DNA of 64,000 nucleotides from SZAS-103 sp038316385 (GTDB lineage: Bacteria; Pseudomonadota; Gammaproteobacteria; Xanthomonadales; Xanthomonadaceae). The stretch covers positions 1 to 64,000 of the forward strand of contig JBBQAN010000003.1 of the NCBI GenBank assembly GCA_038316385.1, written 5' to 3'. The notes below the pieces were generated by a model that worked only from the letters and a program-made list of their open reading frames with translations, was not told the origin of the DNA and did no database searches. The first letter of the stretch is position 1. Each line of letters begins with the position of its first letter. Shown one piece after another: positions 9,639 to 18,240 of this stretch. A program made the translations under genes and the position numbers.

Positions 9639-9866
9639 GGATCACCTCTGGGTTTGCGGTCACGCCTCCCATGGCCCGGGAAGCATCGGCCCCGCGTCCG
9701 GCTTGCCGGAGCGCACGATACGGGTAGAGAAACGTCGCGCTACGCATGAGCGGGGCATCGTGCTGCCGCAGTCATCGCGGACGGCGGGGCCGTCGACAAG
9801 CGAGCCGCGCATTCTAGCGGGCCAAGGCCGCCGGCGCAAACGGCTGCTCGCTTGGGACGTTGACGC

Positions 9867-10199
9867 TCAGGCCTGGGCATCGGGGCGTGGCGGACTCCAG
9901 CCTCGGTGGCGGATGTCCAGATAAAGGTTGTAGCTGGCGATGAATGCGGGGAACAGGTTGCCGATCACGCCGACCGAATCGCTTTTCGGCGAGAAGACGA
10001 AATAGGACAGAGTCGTCAGGCTACCCACGACGCTCATGTACCAAAACATGCGCGGCGTCTGTGGCCGCCCCGCGCGCCGGGACGCGTGCAATTGCACGAA
10101 CCATCGCGCGGAAAACATGAGCGCGCCTGAATAGCCAATCAGCTTCCACAGGGTGACGTGGATGCCGGTCCAGACCAGCCACTGGATTTCGTCGTTCAT
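9867..10199 (-). CDS. Lipid A biosynthesis N-terminal-domain (LAB_N) membrane protein
   Basis: The 110-residue protein has about three hydrophobic helices and the LAB_N hallmarks: LWKLIGYSGALMFSARWFVQ at the N-terminus, RMFWYMSVVGSL, and a C-terminal NLYLDIRHRG. Related small proteins accompany inner-membrane glycosyltransferases of the ArnC/DPM type and are thought to help move or modify lipid-linked sugars. It follows such a glycosyltransferase gene by 46 bp on the same strand. The exact reaction is unknown. Confidence 0.85.
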   Translation of the reverse strand: MNDEIQWLVWTGIHVTLWKLIGYSGALMFSARWFVQLHASRRAGRPQTPRMFWYMSVVGSLTTLSYFVFSPKSDSVGVIGNLFPAFIASYNLYLDIRHRGWSPPRPDAQA

Positions 10200-10245
10200 G
10201 GGATTACTCCGTAGCGTTCAGCGCCCGGCTTGCCGGCCGGTAGGA

Positions 10246-10980
10246 TCACTCGTCGACGCGGAGTTCGGCGATCTGGGTGCGCTTGCTGCGCCGGATCAGC
10301 CACGCGACGCCGCGCAGGTCGCTGATGCCGACCAGCGCGCGGTTGAAGTTGTTGTATTTGGAGACGCCGGCAGTGCGATGGCGGTGGTTGACCGGCACGC
10401 TGACGGTCTTCCAGCCCGCGCGCTGCATCAGCGCCGGCAGGTAGCGGTGCATGTGGTCGAAATAGGGCAGGTCGAGGAATGCCTCGCGCTCGAACAACTT
10501 GATGCCGCAGCCGGTGTCGGGCGTTTCATCGCGCAACATCCGCGAGCGAATGCGGTTCGCCCAGCGCGAGGCCCAGCGTTTGCTGCCCGAATCCTGACGG
10601 TTCACGCGCCAGCCGGCGAACAGCTTGATCGCAGCGTCGGCGGTCGTGCGAGCGTCGAGCAACTTCGGGATATCGGCCGGGTCGTTCTGGCCATCGCCGT
10701 CCAGAGTTGCGATCCATCCGCTGCGCGCGGCCTTCACGCCGTTGCGGATCGCGGTGCTCTGGCCGGATTGCTGGAGATGGCGAATCACGCGCAGTTCGGG
10801 CGTTTCATTTTGCAGCTTCTGCAACACAGCGACGCTGGTGTCGCGGCTGAGGTCGTCCACGTACACGATTTCGAACGAAACACGTCCACGCAGCGCGGCG
10901 ATAATCTCGCCGACCAAGGGGACGATATTGGCTTCCTCGTTGTGCACCGGCACCACGACGGATAATTCGGGAGTGGTCAT
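10246..10980 (-). CDS. Family 2 glycosyltransferase (DPM1/ArnC-like)
   Basis: The 244-residue GT-A fold enzyme begins with SVVVPVHNEEANI. It carries the DGDGQNDPADI metal-binding region near residue 95 and the HRHRTAGVSKYN segment near residue 205, typical of polyprenyl-phosphate glycosyltransferases. Unlike ArnC it has no C-terminal transmembrane helices; the adjacent LAB_N protein may supply the membrane part. It probably transfers a sugar from a nucleotide donor to undecaprenyl phosphate for envelope glycan or lipid A modification. Donor and acceptor cannot be told from sequence. Confidence 0.85.
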   Translation of the reverse strand: MTTPELSVVVPVHNEEANIVPLVGEIIAALRGRVSFEIVYVDDLSRDTSVAVLQKLQNETPELRVIRHLQQSGQSTAIRNGVKAARSGWIATLDGDGQNDPADIPKLLDARTTADAAIKLFAGWRVNRQDSGSKRWASRWANRIRSRMLRDETPDTGCGIKLFEREAFLDLPYFDHMHRYLPALMQRAGWKTVSVPVNHRHRTAGVSKYNNFNRALVGISDLRGVAWLIRRSKRTQIAELRVDE

Positions 10981-11093
10981 CGATGATGCCCCTCCTGATG
11001 GATGGACGGCGACACACCGTTGGAGCCACAGGTTGGAAGATCTGTCATCCGCACATTATCGCGGTTGCGCGCATGGCTTTCACCTTTCGCAAA

Positions 11094-11993
11094 TCAGCCC
11101 TTGCCGCGCAGTCGTTCGAGCACGCCTTCGAGTGCTTCGAGCCCGTGGTAATGGATCACCAGTTTGCCGCGACCGCCGCGACCGTGTTGCACGGCGACTT
11201 TCGAGCCCAGGCAGTCGCTGAGTTCGCACTCAAGCGCAGCGATGTTCGGATCGGGTGGTGCTGCAGGCTTGCTCGTCTCCGGTTTCGCACGGCTGGATTG
11301 CGCGAGTTGGGCGCGGCGTTCGATCTCCCGCACAGACCAGCCTTGCGCAGCGGCTTCGCTCGCGAGTGCGAGCGCAACATCGGCAGACAAGGTCAGCAGC
11401 GCGCGCGCGTGACCCATTTCGAGTTGATGCGAGGCAAGCAGATTGCGGATTCCGATCGGCAGTTCCAGCAGACGCAACAGATTCGATACGGCAGCGCGTG
11501 ACCTGCCGACCGCTTCGGCAGCCTGTTGATGGGTGAGTCCGAATTCATCGATCAGACGCGACAACGCTTGCGCCTCTTCCAGCGGATTGAGGTCTTCGCG
11601 CTGGATGTTCTCGATCAGCGCCATCGCAATCACTGAACGGTCGTCGGCTTCGCGCAGCACGACGGGCACCTCGGTCAGTCCGGCGATCTGCGCAGCGCGC
11701 CAGCGGCGCTCGCCGGCGATGATCTCGTAGCCGGCTTTCGCGGTTTTCGTTGCGGCGACCGCGCGCGCCACGATCGGCTGGATCAGGCCCTGCGCGCGGA
11801 TCGAGTCGGCGAGTTCCTGCAGGCGCTCGGGATCCATGCCGGTACGCGGCTGGTAGCGGCCAGGTCGCAGCGCGGAGATCGCAAGCGTGCGTTGCGCGTG
11901 GGGTTCGGGCAGATCCCCGGGCGCGGCCTTGCCGGCCTGCCCGAGCAGTGCATCCAGGCCGCGGCCGAGTCCGCGTTTCTTCGCTGCTGCCAT
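11094..11993 (-). CDS. parB: Chromosome partitioning protein ParB
   Basis: The 299-residue product has a basic N-terminus (KKRGLGRGLDALL). The ParB/Noc nuclease-like domain includes RPGRYQPR and the CTP-binding GERRWRAAQ near residue 93. A helix-turn-helix follows (LTHQQAAEAVGRSRAAVSNL), then a C-terminal dimerisation domain. It binds parS and slides as a CTP clamp to organise origins with ParA. Its ATG overlaps the parA stop by one base (TGATG), so the two are translationally coupled. No consensus parS site was seen in the window. Confidence 0.97.
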   Translation of the reverse strand: MAAAKKRGLGRGLDALLGQAGKAAPGDLPEPHAQRTLAISALRPGRYQPRTGMDPERLQELADSIRAQGLIQPIVARAVAATKTAKAGYEIIAGERRWRAAQIAGLTEVPVVLREADDRSVIAMALIENIQREDLNPLEEAQALSRLIDEFGLTHQQAAEAVGRSRAAVSNLLRLLELPIGIRNLLASHQLEMGHARALLTLSADVALALASEAAAQGWSVREIERRAQLAQSSRAKPETSKPAAPPDPNIAALECELSDCLGSKVAVQHGRGGRGKLVIHYHGLEALEGVLERLRGKG

Positions 11994-12781
11994 CAGACGT
12001 TCTCCGTTTTGCGTTCGCGAGCGTGGCGCAACACTTCACCCGCCAGGCCCAGATAGGCGATGCCGCCGCGCGATGCGCGATCGTACGCGATGATGCTCTG
12101 GCCGTGGCTGGGTGCTTCGGCGAGGCGCACGTTGCGCGGCACAATGGTACGGAACACCTGCTCGCCGAAATGCGATTGCAGGTCGGCTGACACCGCGTTC
12201 GCGAGGGTGTTGCGCACGTCGTACATGGTGCGCAGGATGCCTTCGACTTCGAGCGCAGGATTCAGCCGTTTCTTCAGCGCATCGATGGTCTGCAGCAGCG
12301 AGGTCAGGCCTTCGAGCGCGTAATACTCGCATTGCATCGGCACCAGCACGCTATCGGCCGCCGCCAGCGCATTGAGTGTCAGCAGCGACAACGATGGCGG
12401 GCAGTCGATCAGGATGTAATCGTAGTTGTCACGAACCGGAGCGAGCGCGTTCTTGAGGCGTTGTTCGCGCTCGGGCTCGTCCATCAGGCGGATTTCGGCG
12501 GCGGTGAGGTCGGAGTTGCCTGGCAGCAGGTCGAAGTGTTCCGGGCTGCGTTGCAGGATGTCGGCGAGAGTCGCCTCGTCCAGCAGCATCTCGCAGGTCG
12601 AACCGGCAAGTTCGCGCTTGTCGATGCCCGAGCCCATGGTTGCGTTGCCCTGCGGATCGAGATCAATCAGCATTACCCGCGCGGCCGTATAGGCGAGCGC
12701 TGCAGCAAGGTTCACCGCCGTGGTGGTCTTGCCGACGCCGCCTTTCTGGTTGGCGACCGCAATCACGCGTGACTTGCTCAT
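11993..12781 (-). CDS. parA: Chromosome partitioning ATPase ParA
   Basis: The 262-residue product is a deviant Walker-A ATPase (KGGVGKTTTAVNLAAAL at 11-27), with the Walker B region YILIDCPPSLSLLT and a MQCEYYALEG segment typical of Soj/ParA. It binds nucleoid DNA as an ATP dimer and is displaced by ParB to move origins. It overlaps rsmG by 4 bp (ATGA) and parB by 1 bp, forming one operon in the order rsmG-parA-parB. Confidence 0.97.
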   Translation of the reverse strand: MSKSRVIAVANQKGGVGKTTTAVNLAAALAYTAARVMLIDLDPQGNATMGSGIDKRELAGSTCEMLLDEATLADILQRSPEHFDLLPGNSDLTAAEIRLMDEPEREQRLKNALAPVRDNYDYILIDCPPSLSLLTLNALAAADSVLVPMQCEYYALEGLTSLLQTIDALKKRLNPALEVEGILRTMYDVRNTLANAVSADLQSHFGEQVFRTIVPRNVRLAEAPSHGQSIIAYDRASRGGIAYLGLAGEVLRHARERKTENV

Positions 12782-13437
12782 CCAGCCGTTTCCTTGTTTT
12801 GCCCAGCGCCGTCGCGTTCGATGATCAACAGATGTCGTTGCGCCGCCAGTCCCGGCACGTCCAGCGCGTGGACTGCGCTGATTTTCCAGCCGGCGGGCAA
12901 CGCCGCGATTTCGTCCGCTGGTATCTGCCCTTTCATCGCGAGCAAGCGCCCGTTGTCTCCAAGCAGATGTCCGCCGACGCGCACGAACTCCGCAAGACTA
13001 CCGAACGCACGCGACACAAGACAGTCGAACCGCGCCGGCACAGCGAACGATTCGGCGCGCGACTCAGCCACCCGCAGGTTCGCCAGCCCCAATTGCCGCT
13101 GCGCCTCGCGCAGGAAGCGCGCCTTCTTGCCATTCGACTCGACCACGGTGACATCCAGTCCCGGCAGCGCGAGCGCGAGCGGAATCCCAGGCACTCCAGC
13201 GCCCGCGCCGATATCGGCCAATGTCCCGCGCACGTATGGCGCGATCGCCAAGGAATCGAGCAGGTGTTTTGACACCATCTCGGCTGGATCGCGGATCGCG
13301 GTCAGGTTATAGGTGCCGTTCCAGCGCACCAGCAGCTGCAGATAGTCGAGCAGGCGCACGCACAGTGGCTCGGGGGCAAGGCCAAGCGCGGCCAGGCCTT
13401 CGTGGAGTGCCGGACGGAGGTGTTCGAGTGAAGTCAT
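12778..13437 (-). CDS. rsmG: 16S rRNA (guanine-N7) methyltransferase RsmG
   Basis: The 219-residue SAM-dependent methyltransferase modifies G527 of 16S rRNA. The SAM-binding motif LADIGAGAGVPGIPLA and the following VVESNGKKARFL are clear, and YNLTAIRDP near the N-terminus is a family signature. The start at 13437 (MTSLEHLRP) matches the family length; an in-frame ATG 13 codons upstream is less likely. It is first in the rsmG-parA-parB operon, the usual order in gammaproteobacteria. Confidence 0.95.
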   Translation of the reverse strand: MTSLEHLRPALHEGLAALGLAPEPLCVRLLDYLQLLVRWNGTYNLTAIRDPAEMVSKHLLDSLAIAPYVRGTLADIGAGAGVPGIPLALALPGLDVTVVESNGKKARFLREAQRQLGLANLRVAESRAESFAVPARFDCLVSRAFGSLAEFVRVGGHLLGDNGRLLAMKGQIPADEIAALPAGWKISAVHALDVPGLAAQRHLLIIERDGAGQNKETAG

Positions 13438-13518
13438 GCGCCCGGCACGTTCGATGAGCCGGCGAGTATCCCGCAAAACGCGTTGCGAGCGGGCGATCCC
13501 GAGCCCGGGCGGGGCGAA

Positions 13519-14061
13519 TCAGGAGGTATGCAGTGCGCAGCGGATGATGCGCAGGCCCATTCGGCCAAGGCGGTGGTTGAGTTCGACCTTCAGCGCCTCG
13601 GCCATAGTCGATGACCAGCCGGTCGATTGCTGCGGCAGTTGTGAGGCGACATTGGAAAGCGCGTCGTCGGCCTGGCGCAGCACCATGTCGTCCACCGTTT
13701 CCAAGCCATTACCGGTCGGCATCGGGTCAAGGATCTGGTAATAGAGGTCGGCGCTCGCGCCGGCCGCGCCGAATGCGCGTGTCGCCAGTTCGATATGGTG
13801 GCCGGTCAGGTGGACGCGTTGTCCAATCCTGTCGATCAGCGGCCAAACCGCATGTCTGCCAGGCTGGAGTGTACGCACGTATCGACCGAACCGATGCACT
13901 GTCCATGCCTGTCCTTGCGGCACACTCCGCAGCGTTGCCAGCGTCGCGGCTAGCAGAATCAGGACGGCGGTGGCGAGTGATGCGATCAAGGTCAATACAA
14001 AACAGTGGCTTGGGAAGAGTTCGTTAGAATTACCTTTAGCAAGATAACGAAAAATTTGCAA
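13519..14061 (-). CDS. Short SPFH/band 7 membrane protein
   Basis: The 180-residue protein has one N-terminal transmembrane helix (about 20-45). Then come VPQGQAWTVHRFGRYVRTLQPG and the first half of an SPFH domain, including YYQILDP and a LNHRLGRMGLRI stretch matching the point where stomatins reach their -G-RVEIKDI segment. Normal stomatin/QmcA proteins are about 250-310 residues, with an alanine/glutamate-rich coiled coil after this point. That part is absent here and the frame simply stops. It may be a truncated paralogue or a specialised short form. The ATG at 14061 sits in an AT-rich stretch unlike its surroundings, so the start is uncertain. Confidence 0.6.
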   Translation of the reverse strand: MQIFRYLAKGNSNELFPSHCFVLTLIASLATAVLILLAATLATLRSVPQGQAWTVHRFGRYVRTLQPGRHAVWPLIDRIGQRVHLTGHHIELATRAFGAAGASADLYYQILDPMPTGNGLETVDDMVLRQADDALSNVASQLPQQSTGWSSTMAEALKVELNHRLGRMGLRIIRCALHTS

Positions 14062-14090
14062 GCACTTAACGAAAATTTTCTAGAAGTCGT

Positions 14091-14327
14091 TCAGTCACGC
14101 GGATTCACGGCAAGCGTACAAATTCGCTCCTCCAGGTGCAGGTGCAGGACGCGACGCGCTGCTTCGGAATGTCGTTTTTGGACAATGCTGTACTCCAACT
14201 TCGTCAAAAGTTGAATCGCCTCATCCTCGTACCCATGATCGTTGCGCAACGCACTGTCGCATTGCGGATGGGTCACCGAGGAGAGTCGCCATGGGATTGA
14301 TCGGGCTGCTGTGGGGTATCGGATCAC
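14091..14327 (-). other. Weak possible coding remnant (GntR/FCD-like tail?)
   Basis: A minus-strand frame ends at 14091 with a helical sequence (EAIQLLTKLEYSIV, then RHSEAARRVLHLHLEERI) that faintly recalls the C-terminal helix of GntR-family FCD regulators. It overlaps the start of the plus-strand membrane protein and has no convincing start codon. It could be a leftover gene fragment or chance. Confidence 0.15.
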
Positions 14328-14539
14328 TGCTGCTGACGATGCTGGTTTTCATCCCGCTGCTGGGCGCGGGGAACTGGCTGACTATTCCGTTCGCAGTGGT
14401 CGGCTTGATCGTGAGCGGACTTGGCTATGCGATGACTTCGCCCATGCACCGTGGACGCGCGCGGGCAGGTTTGTGGCTGAACGGCATCGCGATTCTCATT
14501 GGTATCGTGCGGCTGCATCTTGGCGGCGGGATCATCTAA
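14291..14539 (+). CDS. Small hydrophobic membrane protein
   Basis: The 82-residue product has two to three predicted transmembrane helices (about 5-25, 29-48 and 60-78) separated by a basic loop (SPMHRGRARAG). A good ribosome-binding site (GAGGAG) lies just before the ATG. The pattern recalls short DUF4190-like membrane proteins, but no family could be assigned and no function is claimed. It stands alone between minus-strand genes. Confidence 0.55.
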   Translation: MGLIGLLWGIGSLLLTMLVFIPLLGAGNWLTIPFAVVGLIVSGLGYAMTSPMHRGRARAGLWLNGIAILIGIVRLHLGGGII

Positions 14540-14643
14540 ACCGGGATTCTCGGCGGCGGCGCTCGGCGTTGCAGTCGAATTGCGCTGTTTCGCTACCGCG
14601 TTTCAGCGCAGGCATTCTTGGGCGACCTGCTGCTAATACCGGG

Positions 14644-16239
14644 TCATTGCGAGGCTAGGGCTGGCGCGCGCCAATGGGCCGGCTCCAGCGCCGGCGGCCG
14701 CGCCGCGAGCAATTCGCGCGTGTAGTCGTGTCGGGGGTTGGACAGTACATCGTGCGCCGTGCCGGCTTCCACGATCGCGCCATCGCGCATCACCGCGATG
14801 CGGTCGCCAAGGGCGCGCGCCACATCGATGTCGTGGGTGATGAATAACAGCGCGAGTCCGCGCTCGCTTTTCAATCGCGCGAGCAATTGCAGGATCGCCG
14901 CGCGGCTGCGCGCATCCAGCGCCGACACCGCTTCGTCGCAGACGAGCAGCTCGGGCTCGGTCGCAAGCGCGCGAGCAATCGCAATGCGTTGGCATTGGCC
15001 GCCAGAAAACTGGTGCGGATAGCGATCAATGGCGGCTGGATCGAGGCCGACGGCTTGCATCAACTCCATTGCGTGCTGGCGGCGTGAGCCGGCATCGCCA
15101 ATGGCGTGGATGCGTAACGGTTCGGCAATGATCTGCGCCGCGGTCTGGCGCGGATCGAGCGAGGCGAATGGGTCCTGAAAGACGATGCCAATGCGTTTGC
15201 GCAACGGTCGCAGCGCACGCGAACCGAGTGCGCCGATCTCGATACCATCGAGCACGATCTGCCCGCGCGTTGGCATCCGCAACAGCCGCAGCACAGCGCG
15301 TGCAAGCGTGGATTTCCCCGAACCCGATTCGCCGACCAGCGCGAGGCATTCGCCGCGATGCAGGGCGATTGTCGTCGGCGCGAGTGCGTCGCGCATCGCG
15401 CGCGGATAGCGCACGGCCAAATCGCTCGCCGATAGCAGAACATCGCCGATGTTCGCTGGCGCGGCGGAAGCGAGGTGTTCGGAGGCCAGCAATTCACGCG
15501 TATAAGCCGCGCTGGGTGCGGTGAACACCTGTGCCGTCGTTCCGGTTTCGACACAGCGACCGCGATGCAATACCAGTACGCGCTGTGCTAGCGTCGCCAC
15601 CAGCGGCAGGTCGTGGCTGACCAGCAACAACGCCACGCCGAGATCGCGACGCAGCGCGTCGAGCAGGTTCAGGATGCCGCGACCGACGCGCGGATCGAGC
15701 GCCGAGGTGGGTTCGTCCGCCAGCAAGCAGGTTGGTTTCGATGCCAACGCTAGTGCGATGCACACGCGCTGCCGCTGGCCGCCGGAGAGTTCGTGCGGAT
15801 AGCGCGCAAGCAAAGCCTCGGCCACGGGCAATTCGACGCGTTCAAGCAAGCGCAATGCTTCGTTGCGAACTTCAGCGCGCGCCGCTCCCGCATGTCGCAA
15901 GGTCTCGGACAATTGCGCGCCAATGCTGCGCAACGGATGCAACGCGGCCAGCGCATCCTGCGGCACCCACGCGAACGTGCGGCCGCGCAGGGCGATGTGC
16001 TCGCGCGAACCGAGGACGATGTCGCGGCCATCCACATGCAACGACCCACTCGCGCGCAACTGCGAAGGCAACAATCCAAGCAGGGCCAGCGTCGTCAAAC
16101 TCTTTCCCGCGCCGGATTCGCCGACGATGGCGAGGCATTCGCCAGCAGCGAGATCAAGATCGAGCGGGCCGAGCAGCGGCGTCGATTTCCCTGCGATCGA
16201 CACGCACAGGTCGCGCAGCTCGAGTAACGACGTGCTCAC
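14644..16239 (-). CDS. Dipeptide/oligopeptide-type ABC transporter, fused double ATPase
   Basis: The 531-residue protein has two complete ABC ATPase domains of the DppD/DppF type in one chain, as in YejF. The first has Walker A GESGAGKS, signature LSGGQRQR and Walker B LLADEPT. The second has GESGSGKS, FSGGQCQR and LLVCDEA. The second Walker B reads CDEAVSALD, normal for DppF-like subunits. It energises uptake of peptides or similar solutes. Its start overlaps the permease gene by 4 bp. No second permease or solute-binding protein is adjacent, so the transporter is incomplete at this locus. Confidence 0.9.
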   Translation of the reverse strand: MSTSLLELRDLCVSIAGKSTPLLGPLDLDLAAGECLAIVGESGAGKSLTTLALLGLLPSQLRASGSLHVDGRDIVLGSREHIALRGRTFAWVPQDALAALHPLRSIGAQLSETLRHAGAARAEVRNEALRLLERVELPVAEALLARYPHELSGGQRQRVCIALALASKPTCLLADEPTSALDPRVGRGILNLLDALRRDLGVALLLVSHDLPLVATLAQRVLVLHRGRCVETGTTAQVFTAPSAAYTRELLASEHLASAAPANIGDVLLSASDLAVRYPRAMRDALAPTTIALHRGECLALVGESGSGKSTLARAVLRLLRMPTRGQIVLDGIEIGALGSRALRPLRKRIGIVFQDPFASLDPRQTAAQIIAEPLRIHAIGDAGSRRQHAMELMQAVGLDPAAIDRYPHQFSGGQCQRIAIARALATEPELLVCDEAVSALDARSRAAILQLLARLKSERGLALLFITHDIDVARALGDRIAVMRDGAIVEAGTAHDVLSNPRHDYTRELLAARPPALEPAHWRAPALASQ

Positions 16240-17126
16240 GCGCCGGTCGCCGGAATCGTGTTGAGTGGTGCATCTTCGCGATCATTCGCCGCACCGCGCA
16301 CGTCAAGCCAATCGCGCAACGCATCGCCCAGTTGCTGGAAGCAGGCCAGCGTTGCGACCAGCAGGATTGCGGGCACCAGCAACGTCCACGGCGCGCTGTC
16401 GAGTTCCTGCGTGCCTTCCTGCAACAGCGTGCCGAGACCAGCCGACGGCTGATCGACGCTGAGGCCGAGGAAGCCGAGAAAACTTTCGACAAGAATTGCC
16501 TGCGCAGCTATCAGGCTCGCATAGACGAGCGCGAGCCCGAGCAGATTCGGCACGATGTGCCAGCGCAAGATCTGCAACGTGCTGGCGCCTGCCGCGCGTG
16601 CGGCGAGCACGAACGGTTGTTCGCGCAATCGTGCTGCTTCGGCACGCACTACGCGCGCGAGGTCGATCCACACGTAGCCGCCGATCGCGGCAAGCAGCAA
16701 CGGCAGCGAGCGCTCAAACAAGGTCAGCAGCAGGATCACGATCAGCAGGAACGGCAGCGCGGACAGCACGTCGAGTCCACGCATCATCAACCGTTCGCTG
16801 CGGCCGCCGAGATAGCCAGCGCTCGCGCCATAAGCGAGTCCGATTGCCAGCGCGATTGCGGTCGATCCGAAGCCGAGCAGCAGCGACAGCCGCAATCCGT
16901 ACAGCGCACGCACGAACGTGTCGCGACCGATCGCGTCGGTGCCGAGCCAGTGCCCGTTCGCGAACGAGGGCGCTGCCGACAACGTATTCCAGTCCGGATG
17001 CTCCGGTGCGAACTGCGACAGCCACGGGCCGACCAGCGCCAGCAATGCCAGTGCAGCCAGCACGCCAATGCAGGCGGACGCGGAGCGTGGCAGACGACGC
17101 AATGATGAAATCATTGTCTGCATCAT
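16236..17126 (-). CDS. ABC transporter permease, DppC/OppC type
   Basis: The 296-residue inner-membrane permease has about six helices. Near the N-terminus are the DppC-type FAPEHPDWNTL and HWLGTDAIGRDTFVRALYG. The EAA-loop equivalent (EQPFVLAARAAGAS) lies in the middle, and FLGFLGLSVDQPSAGLGTLL near the C-terminus. The start at 17126 (MMQTMISSLRR) is preferred because the upstream extension would overlap the divergent hemB gene. DppC normally pairs with a DppB permease and a periplasmic binding protein; neither is present beside it. Confidence 0.88.
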   Translation of the reverse strand: MMQTMISSLRRLPRSASACIGVLAALALLALVGPWLSQFAPEHPDWNTLSAAPSFANGHWLGTDAIGRDTFVRALYGLRLSLLLGFGSTAIALAIGLAYGASAGYLGGRSERLMMRGLDVLSALPFLLIVILLLTLFERSLPLLLAAIGGYVWIDLARVVRAEAARLREQPFVLAARAAGASTLQILRWHIVPNLLGLALVYASLIAAQAILVESFLGFLGLSVDQPSAGLGTLLQEGTQELDSAPWTLLVPAILLVATLACFQQLGDALRDWLDVRGAANDREDAPLNTIPATGA

Positions 17127-17216
17127 CGCGCGATGACGGGCGCGGATGCCAGCGTCACGGCCGGCGCGCGTATCATTGGCCATCCGAAAGACGCGATCCA
17201 CTCCATGCGCCATCCC

Positions 17217-18197
17217 ATGACCCGCCCCCGCCGCATGCGCCGCGACGATTTCTCCCGCCGGCTAATGCGCGAAAACGTGCTGACGGCGAACGACCTGATT
17301 CTTCCCGTTTTCGTGCATGAACTGACTGGCCGCGCGGCGATCGCATCGATGCCGGGCGTTGATCGTTTGTCCATCGACGAGTTGTTGCTTGTCGCCGAGC
17401 AAGCACACGCATTGCGCATTCCGGCGATCGCGTTGTTTCCGGTGACGCCGGATTCGGCCAAGTCGCTCGATGCGCGCGAGGCATGGAATCCAGACGGCCT
17501 CGCGCAGCGCGCCGTGCGTGCGTTGAAATCGCACTTCCCCGAGATCGGCGTCATCACCGACGTAGCGCTCGATCCATTTACTACCCACGGGCAAGATGGC
17601 TTGATCGACGACAGCGGCTACGTCGTCAACGATGCCACCGTCGATGCGCTGGTCAAGCAAGCCGTATCGCATGCCGAAGCCGGTGCCGACATCGTCGCGC
17701 CATCAGACATGATGGATGGCCGCATCGGCGCGATCCGTGTCGCGATGGAGGACGAAGGCCTGATTCACACACGCATCCTCGCCTACGCGGCGAAATACGC
17801 GTCAAGTTTCTACGGGCCGTTCCGCGATGCGGTCGGCAGCGCGGGCAGCCTCGGCAAGGGCAACAAATACACCTACCAGATGGATCCGGCGAATTCCGAT
17901 GAAGCGCTGCGCGAGGTCGCGCTCGACATCGAACAGGGCGCCGACATGGTAATGGTGAAGCCCGCCATGCCCTATCTCGACATCCTGCGGCGGGTGAAGG
18001 ATCGCTTCGGCATGCCGACCTTCGCCTACCAGGTAAGCGGCGAATACGCGATGCTGAAAGCGGCCGCGCAGAACGGCTGGATCGATGAGCGCGCCTGCGT
18101 GCTGGAAGCGCTGACCGGCATCAAGCGGGCAGGCGCGGACGCGATCCTCACTTATTTCGCACTGGATGCGGCGCGCTATCTAGGCGCCGCCCACTGA
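17217..18197 (+). CDS. hemB: Delta-aminolevulinic acid dehydratase (porphobilinogen synthase)
   Basis: The 326-residue enzyme condenses two 5-aminolevulinate molecules to porphobilinogen in haem synthesis. Schiff-base lysines lie in AAKYASSFYGPFRDAVGS and in MVMVKPAMPYLDI. The metal site reads DVALDPFTTHGQDG, the aspartate-rich form found in Pseudomonas and other magnesium-dependent enzymes, rather than the cysteine-rich zinc form. The start at 17217 (MTRPRRMRRDDFSRRL) is chosen by family similarity; 17205 is an in-frame alternative. It is followed 43 bp later by aroE. Confidence 0.96.
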   Translation: MTRPRRMRRDDFSRRLMRENVLTANDLILPVFVHELTGRAAIASMPGVDRLSIDELLLVAEQAHALRIPAIALFPVTPDSAKSLDAREAWNPDGLAQRAVRALKSHFPEIGVITDVALDPFTTHGQDGLIDDSGYVVNDATVDALVKQAVSHAEAGADIVAPSDMMDGRIGAIRVAMEDEGLIHTRILAYAAKYASSFYGPFRDAVGSAGSLGKGNKYTYQMDPANSDEALREVALDIEQGADMVMVKPAMPYLDILRRVKDRFGMPTFAYQVSGEYAMLKAAAQNGWIDERACVLEALTGIKRAGADAILTYFALDAARYLGAAH

Positions 18198-18240
18198 AGA
18201 ACGCAACGAAAACAATCAGGACAACAACCCAGGGGAACGC

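Noticed and set aside
9012..14060. parS sites near parAB
   Set aside because: No sequence close to TGTTTCACGTGAAACA was found; GAAACACGTCC near 10879 is only a partial, non-palindromic match.
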